Positions 24,701 to 36,981 of a stretch of DNA of 64,000 nt are shown here, piece by piece. The notes beneath the pieces are model-generated. The model did no database searches. It saw only the letters and a program-made list of their open reading frames with translations, and was not told the DNA's origin. The stretch spans positions 25,407,128-25,471,127 of the forward strand of contig OY743168.1 in assembly GCA_963555705.1 (NCBI GenBank), in the 5' to 3' direction. Positions within the stretch are counted from its first letter, which is position 1. Each line of letters opens with the position of its first letter. The position numbers and the translations under genes are program-made. This DNA is from Ligustrum vulgare. Lineage: Eukaryota; Streptophyta; Magnoliopsida; Lamiales; Oleaceae.

Positions 24701-27700
24701 TTAATGAAAGACGTTTTTCCTTTTTATGCTGAAAGTGCCATTCTGTACTTGAAATTTGTTTAAAATTTGAAAAAACATCATACTTAATAGCTAAAAATAG
24801 ATTATGAGATGATTGAATTTGAATAGCAATTTATTCCAGTATAGAAAATTATTATGTCTGAACCAAAGGAGTGGATTCAAATTGTTGATCGTGAGCAGAG
24901 AGATCTGGTTCATTTTTGCTGGAGTAAATGTGGGATGATAAAAGAGTTGTGTGCCAAAATTTCAGGATAAAATTTTCAATATTGGTCTAGGAAAAGATAT
25001 TTTTGAGTGGAATGGAAGGCAACACACGAGACAAATTACAAAGTGTTCTGAATTCAATGTCTTGCTGTTGAATTCATATAATCAGCAAAAATGCTGCCCC
25101 TGCTCTCTATCTTGCACTCTGGGGGTGCATCGTTGTCTGAAGTCATGTATTTTGAGAGTGACTTCTATTCCATGGGGATAAAGTTTGTGCAATCAACAGT
25201 TCCTTAAAACCTAAGCTATTAGAAAATGAGCCAATAATGTACTATTGCAACTCCAAGGTTTATATCATTGATTAACATAACATTGAAGTTTACACGAAAG
25301 TCAATTAAAGGTAGATTTTTGATTCCTCAGAAACAGCATTCTTAAATTGTTCAGAATTTAGAAATGCATCTTGTGATTATCTAGTACTAAACCATGCATA
25401 GCTTACTTCATTATACTCGTTGCTATATCTGCACAGGTTCTGAAACACTTAGATGGTCTTCGCGATCCATTATCCTCAGTGCATAACTTCTATGTTCTCA
25501 TCGAAACCACTGGCAGCATGGAGTCTCATGACAAGTAACCTTCTTCCAACTTGAAAGTAATAATCTTTATGTCATTTGGATTTGAAACGAATTTCTTGTG
25601 AAGTTTTTCTAAATTTAATGATCAGAAACTAACAAAATAACTTGAAGGAATTTTTTAGAGTGGCTTCTTCATACATACTTCATTTCGTGTGAATCATATG
25701 TTTCTTTCTGCAGTTGTTATGACCTTAAACCATCTCTTAAAAATTATAATGTTATCTTGTTTCTAAATTTAATTTTCCATGGGACCACATGACAGATTCA
25801 CATTAATCACTCCAGCAGCATATCCTGAATGGAAATGAAAATAAATGATCTGAAATAATATTCCTCTTATTTTAATATCTGAATATACTCAAGGCATGTT
25901 CACATTACCACTGTATCAGAGATTCAGAACGAATCAGCTCTCTTTTGCTTTATTATGGTTGTTGATTTTTCAGTTATCTAAGATTGCACCCTGAGCTTGT
26001 GATGAATAATTTTATGTTTCCTTAAACTGAATACTTCTATGGTTCATCCTACTTTCAAATTGTTTTCTTTAGCTGATGAATTGAATTTCTTAGCCTTTAT
26101 TATTTTGAATCTACATTACTAGAGAGAAGCTTGAAGCTTTCCTTCTTCAGTCTATGGATAGTGGCTTAATAACTGATGGAGTTCTAGCCCAAGATATTAA
26201 TCAAACATCATCATTTTGGCGTATCCGTGAGGTAATCACTATCTATATTTTATGTCTACATTCAGGATCTAGTATCTATTTATATATTACTTCTCATTTT
26301 GGGGTGAAGGAGGTATCATACCATTCGAACCTTTTTTTTTTCATGCTTTTCCCGGAGGTCTAGAGAAAGCTATAAGCAAGAGGATTTCCCTAATCCTCTT
26401 TTTGCTCTTGGCAAAAACCATCTTTTTGATTGGTATTGTAGTCGCTCTTTGGTTGTGTATTGATGAAAGTTTGGGAATAGATTTGAGATGTGACCCAATA
26501 TTTTTATCTACTGTGGCTTCCCCATTTTTGTTGTATAATTCAGCTAAACCTATTTAATAACATGATCTAAGCTTACGAGACTCAAAGGACGGAAAATTCA
26601 TCATTTTCTTCCTGTTTTACCCTGAGTCATATTTATTGAACCTCGTCAAGCAAGATGATTTTTATTAATTGAGAGGACCAAAAGTGTCAATTGTTTGAAG
26701 TTAAATGAACCTTGGTTCATGCTCTACGTATCTTATTCTTGAAAGCCCTCTTTCTTCTGTCCGCTTGTTCCTGCGTGAGAATCTCCTGCTTTTGGTTCAC
26801 CAGATTCTAAGAGCTCTTCCAAACTATTATTTAAGTTCAATCTAATAATTGGACCTATTATAATTAAGTATTGGAAATAACCTAGTTCATCATGACAAAA
26901 CATTGAGCGTCACTTCATCAAAGAGAAGATTGAGGAAGGAATAATTGAAACGACTACTCCGAACTGCCTTTAGACTGCATATATTCTTACACAGGCTCTT
27001 CCAAAAACCAATCTTGATGACTTAATCACCGAGCTGGGAATGATTAACATCAATGCCGTAGCTTGAAGGGGAGTGTGGAATTCCAATTCTAGATTCCTTA
27101 TTTCTAGTGCAACATTTGGTTGTATTCTATATAAGTTAAGAGTTTTTTTTTGGTATAATAGGTTTTATTAATTAATTGATTTACTAATTTTAGAACCAAG
27201 GAGAGTTATTCTTCTCCAATAAATTCATTGTATTATTAATTTAATTTAGATAAATAAAAATAAAGGGTTCTTCTCTTTCTTCATTAAAAGTGGAAAAACA
27301 TGGACCATACATAGGTAGCCCAATAGAGGAATATGGAGGTCTATTAGCAAGAAGTGTGTTGAGTTCAAGGAACATCTCAGAATGCTTTTGAAGCTTATAA
27401 GAATTGCATCTCTTAGTTCTTACACAACTTTATTCTTTTTATTCAATATTTTTAAATGGTTATTAATTTTTTAGTACACGTGCACTAAACACTTTTTTTT
27501 TTTTAAAGTACAAAGGGGGATCATAGGGGAGGGGAGGGAATATAGGGGAGGGGGTTAGGATTTGAACCTGAGACCGGGTAGGGAAAACTAGAGCAACCTG
27601 TCCACTGCGACACACCCCTGAATCCTCACTAAACACATATCTTATACCATTGGATTTTCATGTTAAGATCTTACACTATAGTCCTTTTGGGATATCGCAA

Positions 27701-29987
27701 AGGAAGCTAATATTCTTATGTCATCATGGTGAGGAAGTGATTGTAAAATTCTTTTAATGAGAACTATGTAAAAATAAAGAATGAGATGGGCAAGATTATT
27801 CCCTAACCCCAGTAATATAATAAAAGGAAAAAGGGTAATAAATTAAAATCTAATCTAATTATTTCCTAATCCTACTAATATAAGGAAACAAAATAAGGAA
27901 ACAAACTAAATTTCTATTCTAAACAAACTAAAACTATATTCTAAAAAAAGAAGAATAAAAGACCTATCACAACTAAACTAGACATAATTAAAGACTGGGA
28001 CTAACTTATATTTATTGACGAATATTCAAACTTTTTTACATTCCTGCTGCTGTCTTTCTTCACATTGATCATCAACCTTTGTGATTTCAATTTTGATGCT
28101 GCAGGGTGTACCTGAAGCATTGATGAAAGCAGGGGCTGTATATAAGTATGACTTGTCTCTGCCTCCTGAAAAAATCTATGAGCTTGTTGAGGAAATGCGC
28201 GCACGTCTTGGTAATGAAATAGTCTTACCTTTAACATGACTTTTCTATATCACCTGCTGCTTTCTTGGCTTAGTGGGAAGACAGTCACTTTTAATGAACT
28301 CTCAGTTTAAACAAGCCATGTGCTGGTCCAAATGAAAAATTAGAGCATGTTTTAGCTAAGTCTAAAATTTTTGCTTATAAGCAAATATTAGTCAAAGTTT
28401 GGAATAAGTTACTTGTTTTGATTTTGAATGAAATAAGAGTTTCTCTAAAGCAAAGTAACTTATTTGCATAAAACTATGAGAAAGGTAAGTTACCCAAACA
28501 TATTTGGAAACAAAATTAACTTTTTAATTTTTTTGTAAACTTAGCCAGACACGCTTTTAGTTTACTTCATTTCACGAAGCTTGTCATGACTGTTATGAGA
28601 TGGCAAAGTTAGTTCCTTTTGCAATGTCACATATACTTTATGAATGCCCATTGTTGTTTCTAGTTTCTTCAAGCTCCAACTTGTGAATCTTGAGTATCAT
28701 ATGTGGATAATCTCCAAGCATTCACTTGACCTTTCTTAATTGAAAATCTATAGGTTCTGCAGCGAATGTAGTGGCATATGGTCATCTTGGGGATGGCAAC
28801 CTACATCTCAATATTTCAGCACCGCAATACACTGATAGTGTAACAACTTCATTCCTAGTTCATTTATAAATTTCTCTTCTAATCTGAATTGCGTTAAATA
28901 AGAACATTATTCCTTACAGATATTATCAAAAATCGAACCCTTTGTCTATGAGTGGACATCTAATCACCGTGGGAGCATCAGTGCTGAACACGGAGTTGGG
29001 TTGATGAAAGCCGACAAAATTCATTATAGCAAGTCTCGTGAATCTGTAAGGCTAACCTCATTGTCTGTTAGTTAATAATGAACATCTCATTTGCATTTTT
29101 ATGCTTTTCTTGGATTTCAGAACATTTTGTTAATAATGAAGGTCTCATCTCGCTTTGATAAACTTTTTTTCTGCCATTTAATGTAATACAATTAGCCCCA
29201 GTGTCCACCTTAGTTCTAATAAAACGAAATCTGAAGAGAAATACCAACTGTCTTTAATGTTCGAAAATATCTTTGTGTGGAGAGAGATGGGGAAATTCTG
29301 ATTTGACTACGAGAAAAGTTACTTTGGCTAGTTGAAGTAAACAAAGCAAAGCTTCTCTCCCTAAAAAGTTTGTGATGTGATCTCATTCTTGAGTTAATAG
29401 TTTGAGCTGTATCCATGTTTGAGCTGTATCCATGCAGACACAGAGCACTAGGTGCTCTGTTGTTGGGTAATATTTGTTTTCATAATCCCCTTGTTTTTTT
29501 ATATTGTTTATTGGTAGGACACTTCAGAGTGTATTTTCTTCCCTCTTTTAAGTATATTGCTTAATGCATGTGGGCTATGCTCCCTCTTAATGCATTTTAA
29601 ATATAGTTTACTTATCCATTTTCAATTACTTATAATAAAAATTGTTTTAAAGAACAATCAACCGGGAAATCAATTCGTTACTCAATATATGCAAAGGTAG
29701 CTTCAGCTTCTATGGACAAAGTCTTCCAAGATCAAGAATAGGAAGAAAATAATGTTTACTGTTAATTCTTAGACAATATTCTTATATGGGGAGATATTAG
29801 ATAAGAGTAAGATACTTTGCTCTATGGTTGAGCAAACTATGTATGAAAATTTTATTAGGCATCTGAGAACATTTTTTTCTTTTGTATGCAGGTACAATTA
29901 ATGGCTTCCATCAAGAAGCTAATTGACCCTAACAGGATTCTCAACCCATATAAAGTTCTTCCACCGTCTGTATTATCCCAAAGTTGA
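15743..29987 (+). CDS. D2HGDH: D-2-hydroxyglutarate dehydrogenase, mitochondrial (15 coding exons, 559 aa)
   Basis: FAD enzyme that oxidises D-2-hydroxyglutarate to 2-oxoglutarate in mitochondria, passing electrons to ETF. Exons: 15743-15848, 16213-16538, 17415-17516, 19741-19788, 20261-20331, 22504-22622, 23447-23542, 23622-23731, 24197-24277, 25437-25534, 26123-26231, 28105-28210, 28754-28839, 28920-29045, 29892-29987. Every junction is GT-AG and the phases agree. The 559 residues equal my recollection of the Arabidopsis protein. The N-terminus is basic and Ser-rich with almost no acid, as in a mitochondrial presequence. FAD-site motifs are [11 protein letters not shown] (160-170) and [10 protein letters not shown] (234-243). 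H468, H475, E509 and H510 match the spacing of the metal-binding residues of the human enzyme. A second ATG follows the first directly. The N-terminal 100 residues are the least certain part. Confidence 0.96.
18907..19046. mobile_element. MITE-like element in D2HGDH intron 3
   Basis: The ends CATGTTTGATAG and (complement of the right end) CATGTTTGGATA form short terminal inverted repeats around 140 bp of AT-rich DNA inside intron 3 (17517-19740). No clear target duplication was seen. The rest of this 2.2-kb intron is AT-rich. Around 18250, complementary-strand text ending TTTCCCATCAAAAAA resembles a plant LINE 3' end, but this is weak. Confidence 0.45.
23785..24110. repeat. 159-bp tandem duplication in D2HGDH intron 8
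   Basis: Two copies start TGTGTTTGAATCCACTCAG at 23785 and 23944. They share long identical runs such as TATAGTTTGGGATCC and GGTTGAAGTTTATACC. The duplication lies wholly inside the intron between exons 8 and 9, so the reading frame is untouched. Confidence 0.9.
24500..24760. repeat. 125-bp diverged tandem duplication in D2HGDH intron 9
   Basis: GAATTCTAGATTGTC occurs at 24507 and 24632, each followed by similar text including CACTCCATTGGTGACCTT. The copies have diverged more than those in intron 8. Confidence 0.75.
26883..27130 (+). mobile_element. Copia retrotransposon remnant in D2HGDH intron 11
   Basis: The plus strand carries a decayed C-terminal polyprotein tail: [16 protein letters not shown], then after a stop LPKTNLDD and ELGMINI, close to the conserved Copia end (RHFIREKI...KLGMINI). 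It is followed by the usual GAAGGGGAGTGTGGAATTCC polypurine tract and LTR start at about 27065-27085. LTR-like sequence with TCTATATAAG follows for perhaps 300 bp, but I cannot fix its end. The remnant sits in sense orientation in the intron, so its LTR could affect splicing or polyadenylation. Confidence 0.7.
27493..27626 (-). mobile_element. tRNA-derived SINE in D2HGDH intron 11
   Basis: On the minus strand there is a box-A-like TGTCGCAGTGGACAG and, about 33 bases later, a perfect box B, GGTTCAAATCC. These are the two internal RNA polymerase III promoter elements of tRNA-derived SINEs. The element is about 134 bp and ends in a run of A on the minus strand. It is flanked by a 10-bp direct repeat CACTAAACAC at 27483-27492 and 27627-27636, a good target-site duplication. 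Between the boxes and the tail is a pyrimidine-rich stretch (CCCCCTCCCC). Confidence 0.88.
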
Positions 29988-30890
29988 GGTGAGACTCAAT
30001 CTGGGAATTTTGATTTGACAGCTATTATTAAATAAGTAGACTTTTGAGAATTTCAAATCGAACTGATAGTGTAATATAGTCTCAAGAGTATTTCCCCTAC
30101 ATGGGAGAAAGTATAGTTCCTTAAAACTTATTATTCTAAAATTGCAAGTGGCTGAGATGAGATATTCTTTTCCTCGCTTCTATTATCCTCCTTAAACTTG
30201 TGCTGAGTTCAATGGCTTCATTAGTATGGTGGTTCATGCATTTATTGAAAAAATAATGTAGATACAAAAATATTATATTCTTCCATCTATCGCACGTAAC
30301 ATGTGTTTTGTCGTAGCCATTTGAAGGGATTGAGATTTTGCAATCATAACTTTCATTGTCTCCAGAAAATTAACATCTTCGAGCAGTCTGTTATCCGTTC
30401 TTACTATTGCAAGTGGAGGAAAATGTATATTTTTGGTGTAATCACATGTGCTGATGGAGAGAATTGGTCTCTTTGTCCAATGCACGGAAGTCTAGTGACA
30501 TTTTTGATACACAAGACTGGATGCAATAATTGACAAGCTTGTTCAGTTTTAGGTACCAACGTGTACTAGAGGCTTGCCGTATGGCACTTATTTGTCTGGT
30601 TCCTTGTGCATAAGCAGCATGAAAATGATTTTACCATTTCTGTTGTTGATCTAAGAATTCTTTCTTTTGACAGATGCCACAGAAAGAGGAGAATGCCAAA
30701 GTGGAAAAGAAGGCAAATTGACATGTACAAGTCTGGAATCAGTAATTGAATCAGAATGTGAATTCAAATAGCATTTTCTAAGCCTTAAGAATATGTATTA
30801 TAATGTCGGAACACTATCCTGGCAATGTTTATAATCATGGTTCATAAATTGTTCTATCAATATTTTCAAAAATAAATAAATAAAAATTGT
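29988..30890 (+). other. 3' UTR of D2HGDH with an intron
   Basis: The stop codon TGA (29985-29987) is followed by G and a GTGAGA donor. An acceptor TTTTGACAG ends at 30673. A second UTR part follows with AATAAATAAATAAAA at 30871, a likely poly(A) signal. The 3'-UTR intron is therefore about 680 bp and starts within two bases of the stop. This is inferred from splice consensus, with no transcript data. Confidence 0.6.
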
Positions 30891-31452
30891 TCTATCAAAT
30901 TCTGTACCATAATATTCAGAGTGATTCGCTACAGTGTCTGAAAAATTAACAAATTATAATAGTACCAGGCATCTACTAGTATGTGCGGTGAATTTTACTA
31001 TTGTTTGGCGTATCTGTTAATTATATCATCTGTAAGGTCTTTGGGCTCTAATTTTTTCTTCAGTTACAACTTCTTGAACACCAAGAGCTTTGCTTGCATT
31101 CTTCAAACTCAATTTTAACCACACATTTTTATAGGATTCACTATTTTTCATACTTTTTAATCACTTTTCAACTACATATTCTCACAAAAAACCCAAAATC
31201 TCCCAAATTTTCCCAAAATCTACCTATACCAAAAAGGCACTAAATACTATCCCCAAGGCATCAGATTTCTCACCATGACAATTTTTGAAAACACAATATT
31301 TCCAATTTCTGGTCGAAACATTCACTCAAATCACCAATCGGTGAAGATAAAAATGGGATATCAACAGTAGACACCGGATTTTACATAATCAACCAAATTT
31401 GGCATTGCAACTAGTGCCCTGTTTTTCTTTTTTCCTCACTTAACATAACAAA
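30891..31452. other. spacer between convergent genes
   Basis: About 560 bp of AT-rich DNA separates the dehydrogenase 3' end from the carrier's 3' end. Minus-strand AATAAAA at about 31453-31459 is a candidate poly(A) signal for the carrier. I see no gene. Confidence 0.6.
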
Positions 31453-31496
31453 TTTTATTACGGTAGTGCTACAAAAAAAATTGAGAGCCAATAAAA

Positions 31497-34400
31497 TCAT
31501 TTATCTTTCCTTCTTGAGAATTTCAACGTATTTAATACATTCTCGTACACTATAAATGTAATTGAAGCAGCAGGAGCATTTTTCAGCACATTAGCAGTGA
31601 TACCCTTGTAGAAACCTCGTATACCCTCAAACCTGTGAGTCAAAGTGGAACAAAGACATGGTTGTGATTTAAGAAAATTATAACAGTAGAAATGTAATCA
31701 AATTCTGTAATCAGCAGACAGTATTACAAGGTTATGTTCAACCATATCGATAGCGATGCGTCAGTTTTTTATGGGTCCAAGTGTTTTAATTGCTAAAAAT
31801 CACGGTTGCAGTAATTGTAGTGAATAGATCCATAAGAGGTCATGCAATGAAATTTGTAGGGTTGAAGTTCATGCTCACCGCACAGTCTCCTTCACTACAT
31901 GCCAACTATCCATGTATCTCGGAATCCCCTCAGTGCTTGGCCGTTGCTACGAGGGGAAAAGGATGGTAATTTAGTCATTGCAAAGATAAGAGAATTATTT
32001 ACCAAATGAATCGCAATGCAAGTCTCCTCACTCCCTCGAATGAAAAGGTTGAACGAGAAAGCTGTGTACATAGATAAATGGAAGAGGTATTAAAATTTCC
32101 TTACCTGTAAGCGAGCTCGGATAACCTGATAGACACCAATGAAGATGAATTTTAGGCAAATAACTATAAATCTTATATAGATTTATTTTCTGCTTGTACA
32201 TACCTGAAATGGATATGTCAAAAGAATGGCAGCTAGTTTTGAAGAAGCCCCTAATATTGCATAATCAAATGAATCCTGTCAAGGGAACACAAAAGAGATC
32301 TAAAACTATAATAAGTAGCAGGAAAAAGACCCTTTATAAAGAGAGTGGCGACTAGTTTTTCAAAAGATGATGATCTGATTTTATGTAACAAGAGGAGATG
32401 AGACATTGCACTTGCCAAACATATTCAACAAGGGTATGTGTGCGTGTAAGATAATGTATAAACAAGGTAGATGTTCCTGTGACACAATATAAGCATTGGT
32501 TTTTGGAGATTCACCAGTGAAGTGTCACCAGTGACAGATTTTTTTTCACTTTCGTCAGTCCTAAAATTGATGACAAATTTGCGAAGTTCCTCGTATGCTG
32601 TGAACTGAATAGCACCATGTGTAACCTGCTGAACAACACCAAACCAGTAAGTTTCACTGTATTCCAAAACTCATGGTGAAACTTTATTCTCCTTCCTTAG
32701 CATTGGTACACAGGATTAAAAAGAAACAAATAAGTAAAAAGGTCAAAGCAGAACGAACATAAATGGCACAAGAAATGGCATCGACGTACAGGTAGAAGAT
32801 CATGGACACATAAATTAAGAAAAAATAAAAAAATAAAATAAAACAGGTATAAGAGAAGAAAGACTAACCAGAAAAAGACTAGGCACTAGACCTTTGTAGA
32901 GTGCTCTCCATCCCTCTTCTTTCATTATGGTTCTTAAAGCATCTGAAATCCCCAATAAACGAGAGGACCACACAGAGTTACTATAAATGGTTCAAAATAG
33001 TATAAAGCCTTAAAAGAATCATCAAACCAACATAACCCAAGAATAATAATTCTTGGCTAAGAAGGCAAAAGAATAGCTATCAATAACTTGCCAAATATCT
33101 AATTCTGTTGATAGACTGTTAACAATCTAAATGAAGATTGAAACATCTATCTCCTAACTGCATGTTGAAAAGTCGAACTATAAAACCAACAATCGTTTCT
33201 TGCAGCTGGTTTGTGCCAACTGCTGGGGAAATAGAGCTGTTTGCAAGGGTTGCCAACAATGCACCCACTCACACTCATGCCCACCCTCACCGACACACAA
33301 CAATATCTTACACTGGAATCAGTGGACTAAATGCACTATGATACATCATAAAAAAGAGGATGTTCTCTAATCTTAACGTGGAAATCAATGACACGTGCAA
33401 CCAAATAAATGATAATGGAAATAACGACAAATTTATGTTCTATATTTAGGAGAGTACGTCTTAGCAAGTTTAATAAGATCAGAGCAGACCATGAAACCCA
33501 GAATAAGGATGTGCTTGCTGAGGCATCTGAAGCTGCAATCTTGTTTTCACCAGCCAAACAGGATTGGTGCAAAAACTTACCTGAAATAGCCACCAAGTTA
33601 TTTATCCTAGGAAATAGAAATTTTGTTGCATTTACTAATAGTAATATCTCAAATGCTTAATATTATTATGGAGGTTCCAGGAGTTATAATACATGTAGGA
33701 CTGCACATAAAATCAAACAGCTTGACAAGTGCCAGCAAGAGCACCTTCACTGAAATTAGTGTGACACCCTACTCCATAGGTAATGAAGAAATGAAAACAT
33801 CAGAAATCCTTTTAAGGGGTTAAAAACTAGGAATTTTTTAGTATGATGATCCTTAAAGCATGTATGTCCCTAACAGAGTGCAACAATTTAATAGAAAAAA
33901 TACAGATGGTTAAAAACAACTCAGCACGTGTTTGGTAAAACTTTTTGTTTATAAATGGCAACGTGGCAATATCTCATTGGAATTTTTTTTTGAAAAATCA
34001 ACAATTTCCGTTGGTCAAAGATTCTCACCCACCTTTTTTAACTTTTCAAAAAAATAGACCAACGAAATATTACTTGACGCAATTCATAAACAATATTTAT
34101 AAATAACCGTTTATAAATGCTTTGTCAAATAGAGCACAATGTTATTTGGTGCTTATTTGAGATAATGTAATTTGGAAGAGTAATTTTTGAAAAATGTGTG
34201 ATTAAAAATTTGGAGAGAAATGTATTGTAGAATGTGTGGTTGAAAGTAAGAGAGAAAAATTTATGAAATTTTAATGGGGCTCAAACAATGACTTAATTTA
34301 TACAACAGTTTCTTCACTTTGAAATTTGAATAATATAACATCTACTTCTTTTGCCTATTTTGTCGGGGGGGAAACAGTATTTTCACTTTGATGAAAGATT

Positions 34401-36981
34401 GCATCATATTTTCTTTCATTTTTTTTTTTTAAATTCTGGAAGCTTCAGAGAGATATAAATAGACATATATATATATATATATATAAAATAACAGTAAAAA
34501 GCAATGTGCTATATAAAGAGGTTAGGTAAAGTAAACATTCTCCCCACCAAAGACCCTGCAGTTCTGGCTACATGGCATGCTGATCAAATGGATATAAATT
34601 ATGCTTCCTAACTTCAGGGATTAGAAGTTCAAAGACAAACCAAAGCTCCTGCTTCGGCAGCGGAAGCAAGATGAAGATGTGGGCTCAGCTCCTCCCTGGT
34701 ACTCATATACCGCTGCTTGGCTTTGCTGTAGCTGAGAAAAGTATTTAAAAATAAAAAGTATTTAATAATAACAGGATATTAAAAAATAAGAACTAATGAG
34801 GGAACATTTTTATTGAATTTTCTGCTGAGTGCCATAAGGATTCACATATGCAACTAGAAACAAAACATTGGTAACATTGGTCAGTTACATAATACAATAA
34901 AGCAATAGCAGGATGAGAAGTAGAATTGCTGGAAGATTGTTACTGCAGATGCTCAAATAAATCATATGGGCATACAAATATGCCCTTAACAAACAATTTG
35001 TGTATATGTATATGAATGCAAAGGAAAACATATAGCATGTATTCATAGAGGACAACGCACTGAAGGTAACTGGAATAATAAAAGTTTGATACATATAGAT
35101 GCATATATTAACACATTAAAGTGTAATTATGCAGATTTCCATACTCATACTGACGTTCCAAGCACAAGGAAACCTTGGGTGTCCAAACCGGGTAAAATTC
35201 GTAAGTGAAGTTACACAATAATGAATAAGACATAACTCTGATAATGCTACTTACAAGTAGAAATATAAACCCCATGAAATGGTGGACCCAAGAACAGCAG
35301 GGTAAAATCCTGCATATAACCCTCTAAGACCCTGAAGCAAAAAAAATGAAAAATTGAAGATGAATCTTAATATAAGAGGTAGAGCTAAAAGTAAAAGGAA
35401 AGGGAAAACAAAAGCATGTTTTTTAAATGAAATGAACAGCAGTAAGAAACAAAGTTGTTCATGTGCACTCACACCAATTTAGCACTCTCACAATCACCCT
35501 TGTTAATGAATTTGAACCAGATCCAAAGGCAGTACAGTTCTTAATTCAAAGGTTTAATGAATCTGGCATCTAGACATGTTTTCGCAATTGACATCTGTGC
35601 TAAAGTTCAAGTATCGCGGTTCTTAGTTAAAGTCTTAAAGAGCTGAAGCAGAGGAATTAATGGCTACAAGTTCAAAGGATTAATTGCTATTTGGAAGGGG
35701 GGGAAAACACATTTCTTTCCATTTATTAGGTGGGACACGCTTTTTCTATTTGTAGTTATTTCTTTTTTATGGTTAGTTAGTTTGTACAAAAACCAAGTTT
35801 CAAATATTGTGTAATTTCCTTTTTCAAGGGTACTTGGTGTTCCTTCTTCACTTTGTTAAACTTTCCTTTCAAGATTGTTCCTCTTTCGATGCTAACACGT
35901 GATAGTTTAGTTTCTGAGGCCACAGTCTAATTGGACATCACATGACCTTGCCTTCTTTTAATGCCATAAGCTAGATCATAACTTCATTCATAAAGTATTT
36001 TATAATCATTCCAACTCATTTTACAATAGAAAAGTTAATTTTCATTTTTGCAAGAAGTAGATTTTTGTTGGGGAAGTGCAAACGATGGGATAAATTATGG
36101 GCCTATAAGAGATTTGACTACTCCACCTAATATATTTATCTTTTGGAATTGAACCACAATTCCCTACCAGTGTTATGAGTTAAACCCCAAACTTAACCAT
36201 GTGGACGTACAAGGCAGATCCAAGTTGCAACCGAACTAAAGTGGCGGGCTCTACTTTGGATCGCAGTGGTCGTAAATATCCATGGTTGGCCCTAAAGGCG
36301 GTGGTCTTGACACAGTAGATGAGTTGAGACTTGATATAGCATGTATTTCTTCCAGATTCGAGAAAGAGAGATGGACACACTATCAATTGAAGAGGGTCAT
36401 AATGATATGGTACTTTGTTCAAAGGGGATTGTTGGACGAATTCATCGTAGGTTAGACATGGGTAAATGACGAACTCACAATGGATTGGGCTAGTCTAAGT
36501 TAACGTTTTGGGAAAAAACTCAATTCCCTACAATTTTATCAGTCAAAACAAAAGGTTGTGTTGTTTTCATCAAGTTTCATCTCTATGAACGCAAATACAA
36601 AATCCTTTGCAAAAAACAACCTATTTGATCACAAAAATGATGGAAGAAATGAAAACTACTACGAAGTAAATGTGATTTTGCACCTTGAAGTGAAATAGTA
36701 AACCTACCTCGGTGCGAGCAATGGTGAAGAGAGCATGGGGAGTGTTCTTGTAGATTGAGAGATTATTCCGGCCATCATTTACTGCAATAGCAAATCATCC
36801 TCAATTTAGATATGAAATCAATCCATGTATAGAAACATTTATATGCATAGAGATCGAAAAAACCTTGGAAGCGAGTTCGGACGACGTCAAGGGGATGAGA
36901 GAAGGTGACGGTGGCTAGGCCAGCGACTGCGCCAGCGGTGGCATTCTCCCACTGCCAATCCACCGTCCTCATTGCTGACAT
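31497..36981 (-). CDS. FOLT1: mitochondrial carrier family protein, folate transporter type (11 exons, 310 aa)
   Basis: A solute carrier of the SLC25 family, closest to the plant organellar folate transporter. Exons on the minus strand: 36981-36864, 36781-36708, 35331-35255, 34731-34641, 33580-33490, 32942-32869, 32625-32515, 32275-32204, 32125-32105, 31946-31879, 31632-31497. Phases agree throughout. There are three carrier repeats with signatures HPLDVVRTR (29-37), NPVWLVKTR (126-134) and YPFQVIRAR (233-241). A tryptophan replaces the acidic residue in the second signature, as in folate, FAD and NAD carriers. My recollection of Arabidopsis FOLT1 is 308 aa with the same pattern, including HGAIQFTAYEELRK. 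An ATG at codon 4 is an alternative start. Convergent with D2HGDH. Substrate is by homology only. Confidence 0.94.
33928..34135. mobile_element. palindromic MITE in carrier intron 4
   Basis: The ends GTGTTTGGTAAAACTTTTTGTTTATAAATGG and the complement of the right end (GCTCTATTTGACAAAGCATTTATAAACGG) are imperfect inverted repeats. An inner pair, TTGGTC/GACCAA, extends the fold. The element is about 208 bp and lies wholly within intron 4 (33581-34640). Confidence 0.6.
34465..34485. repeat. (AT)n microsatellite
   Basis: A run of about ten AT units in carrier intron 4. Confidence 0.9.
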
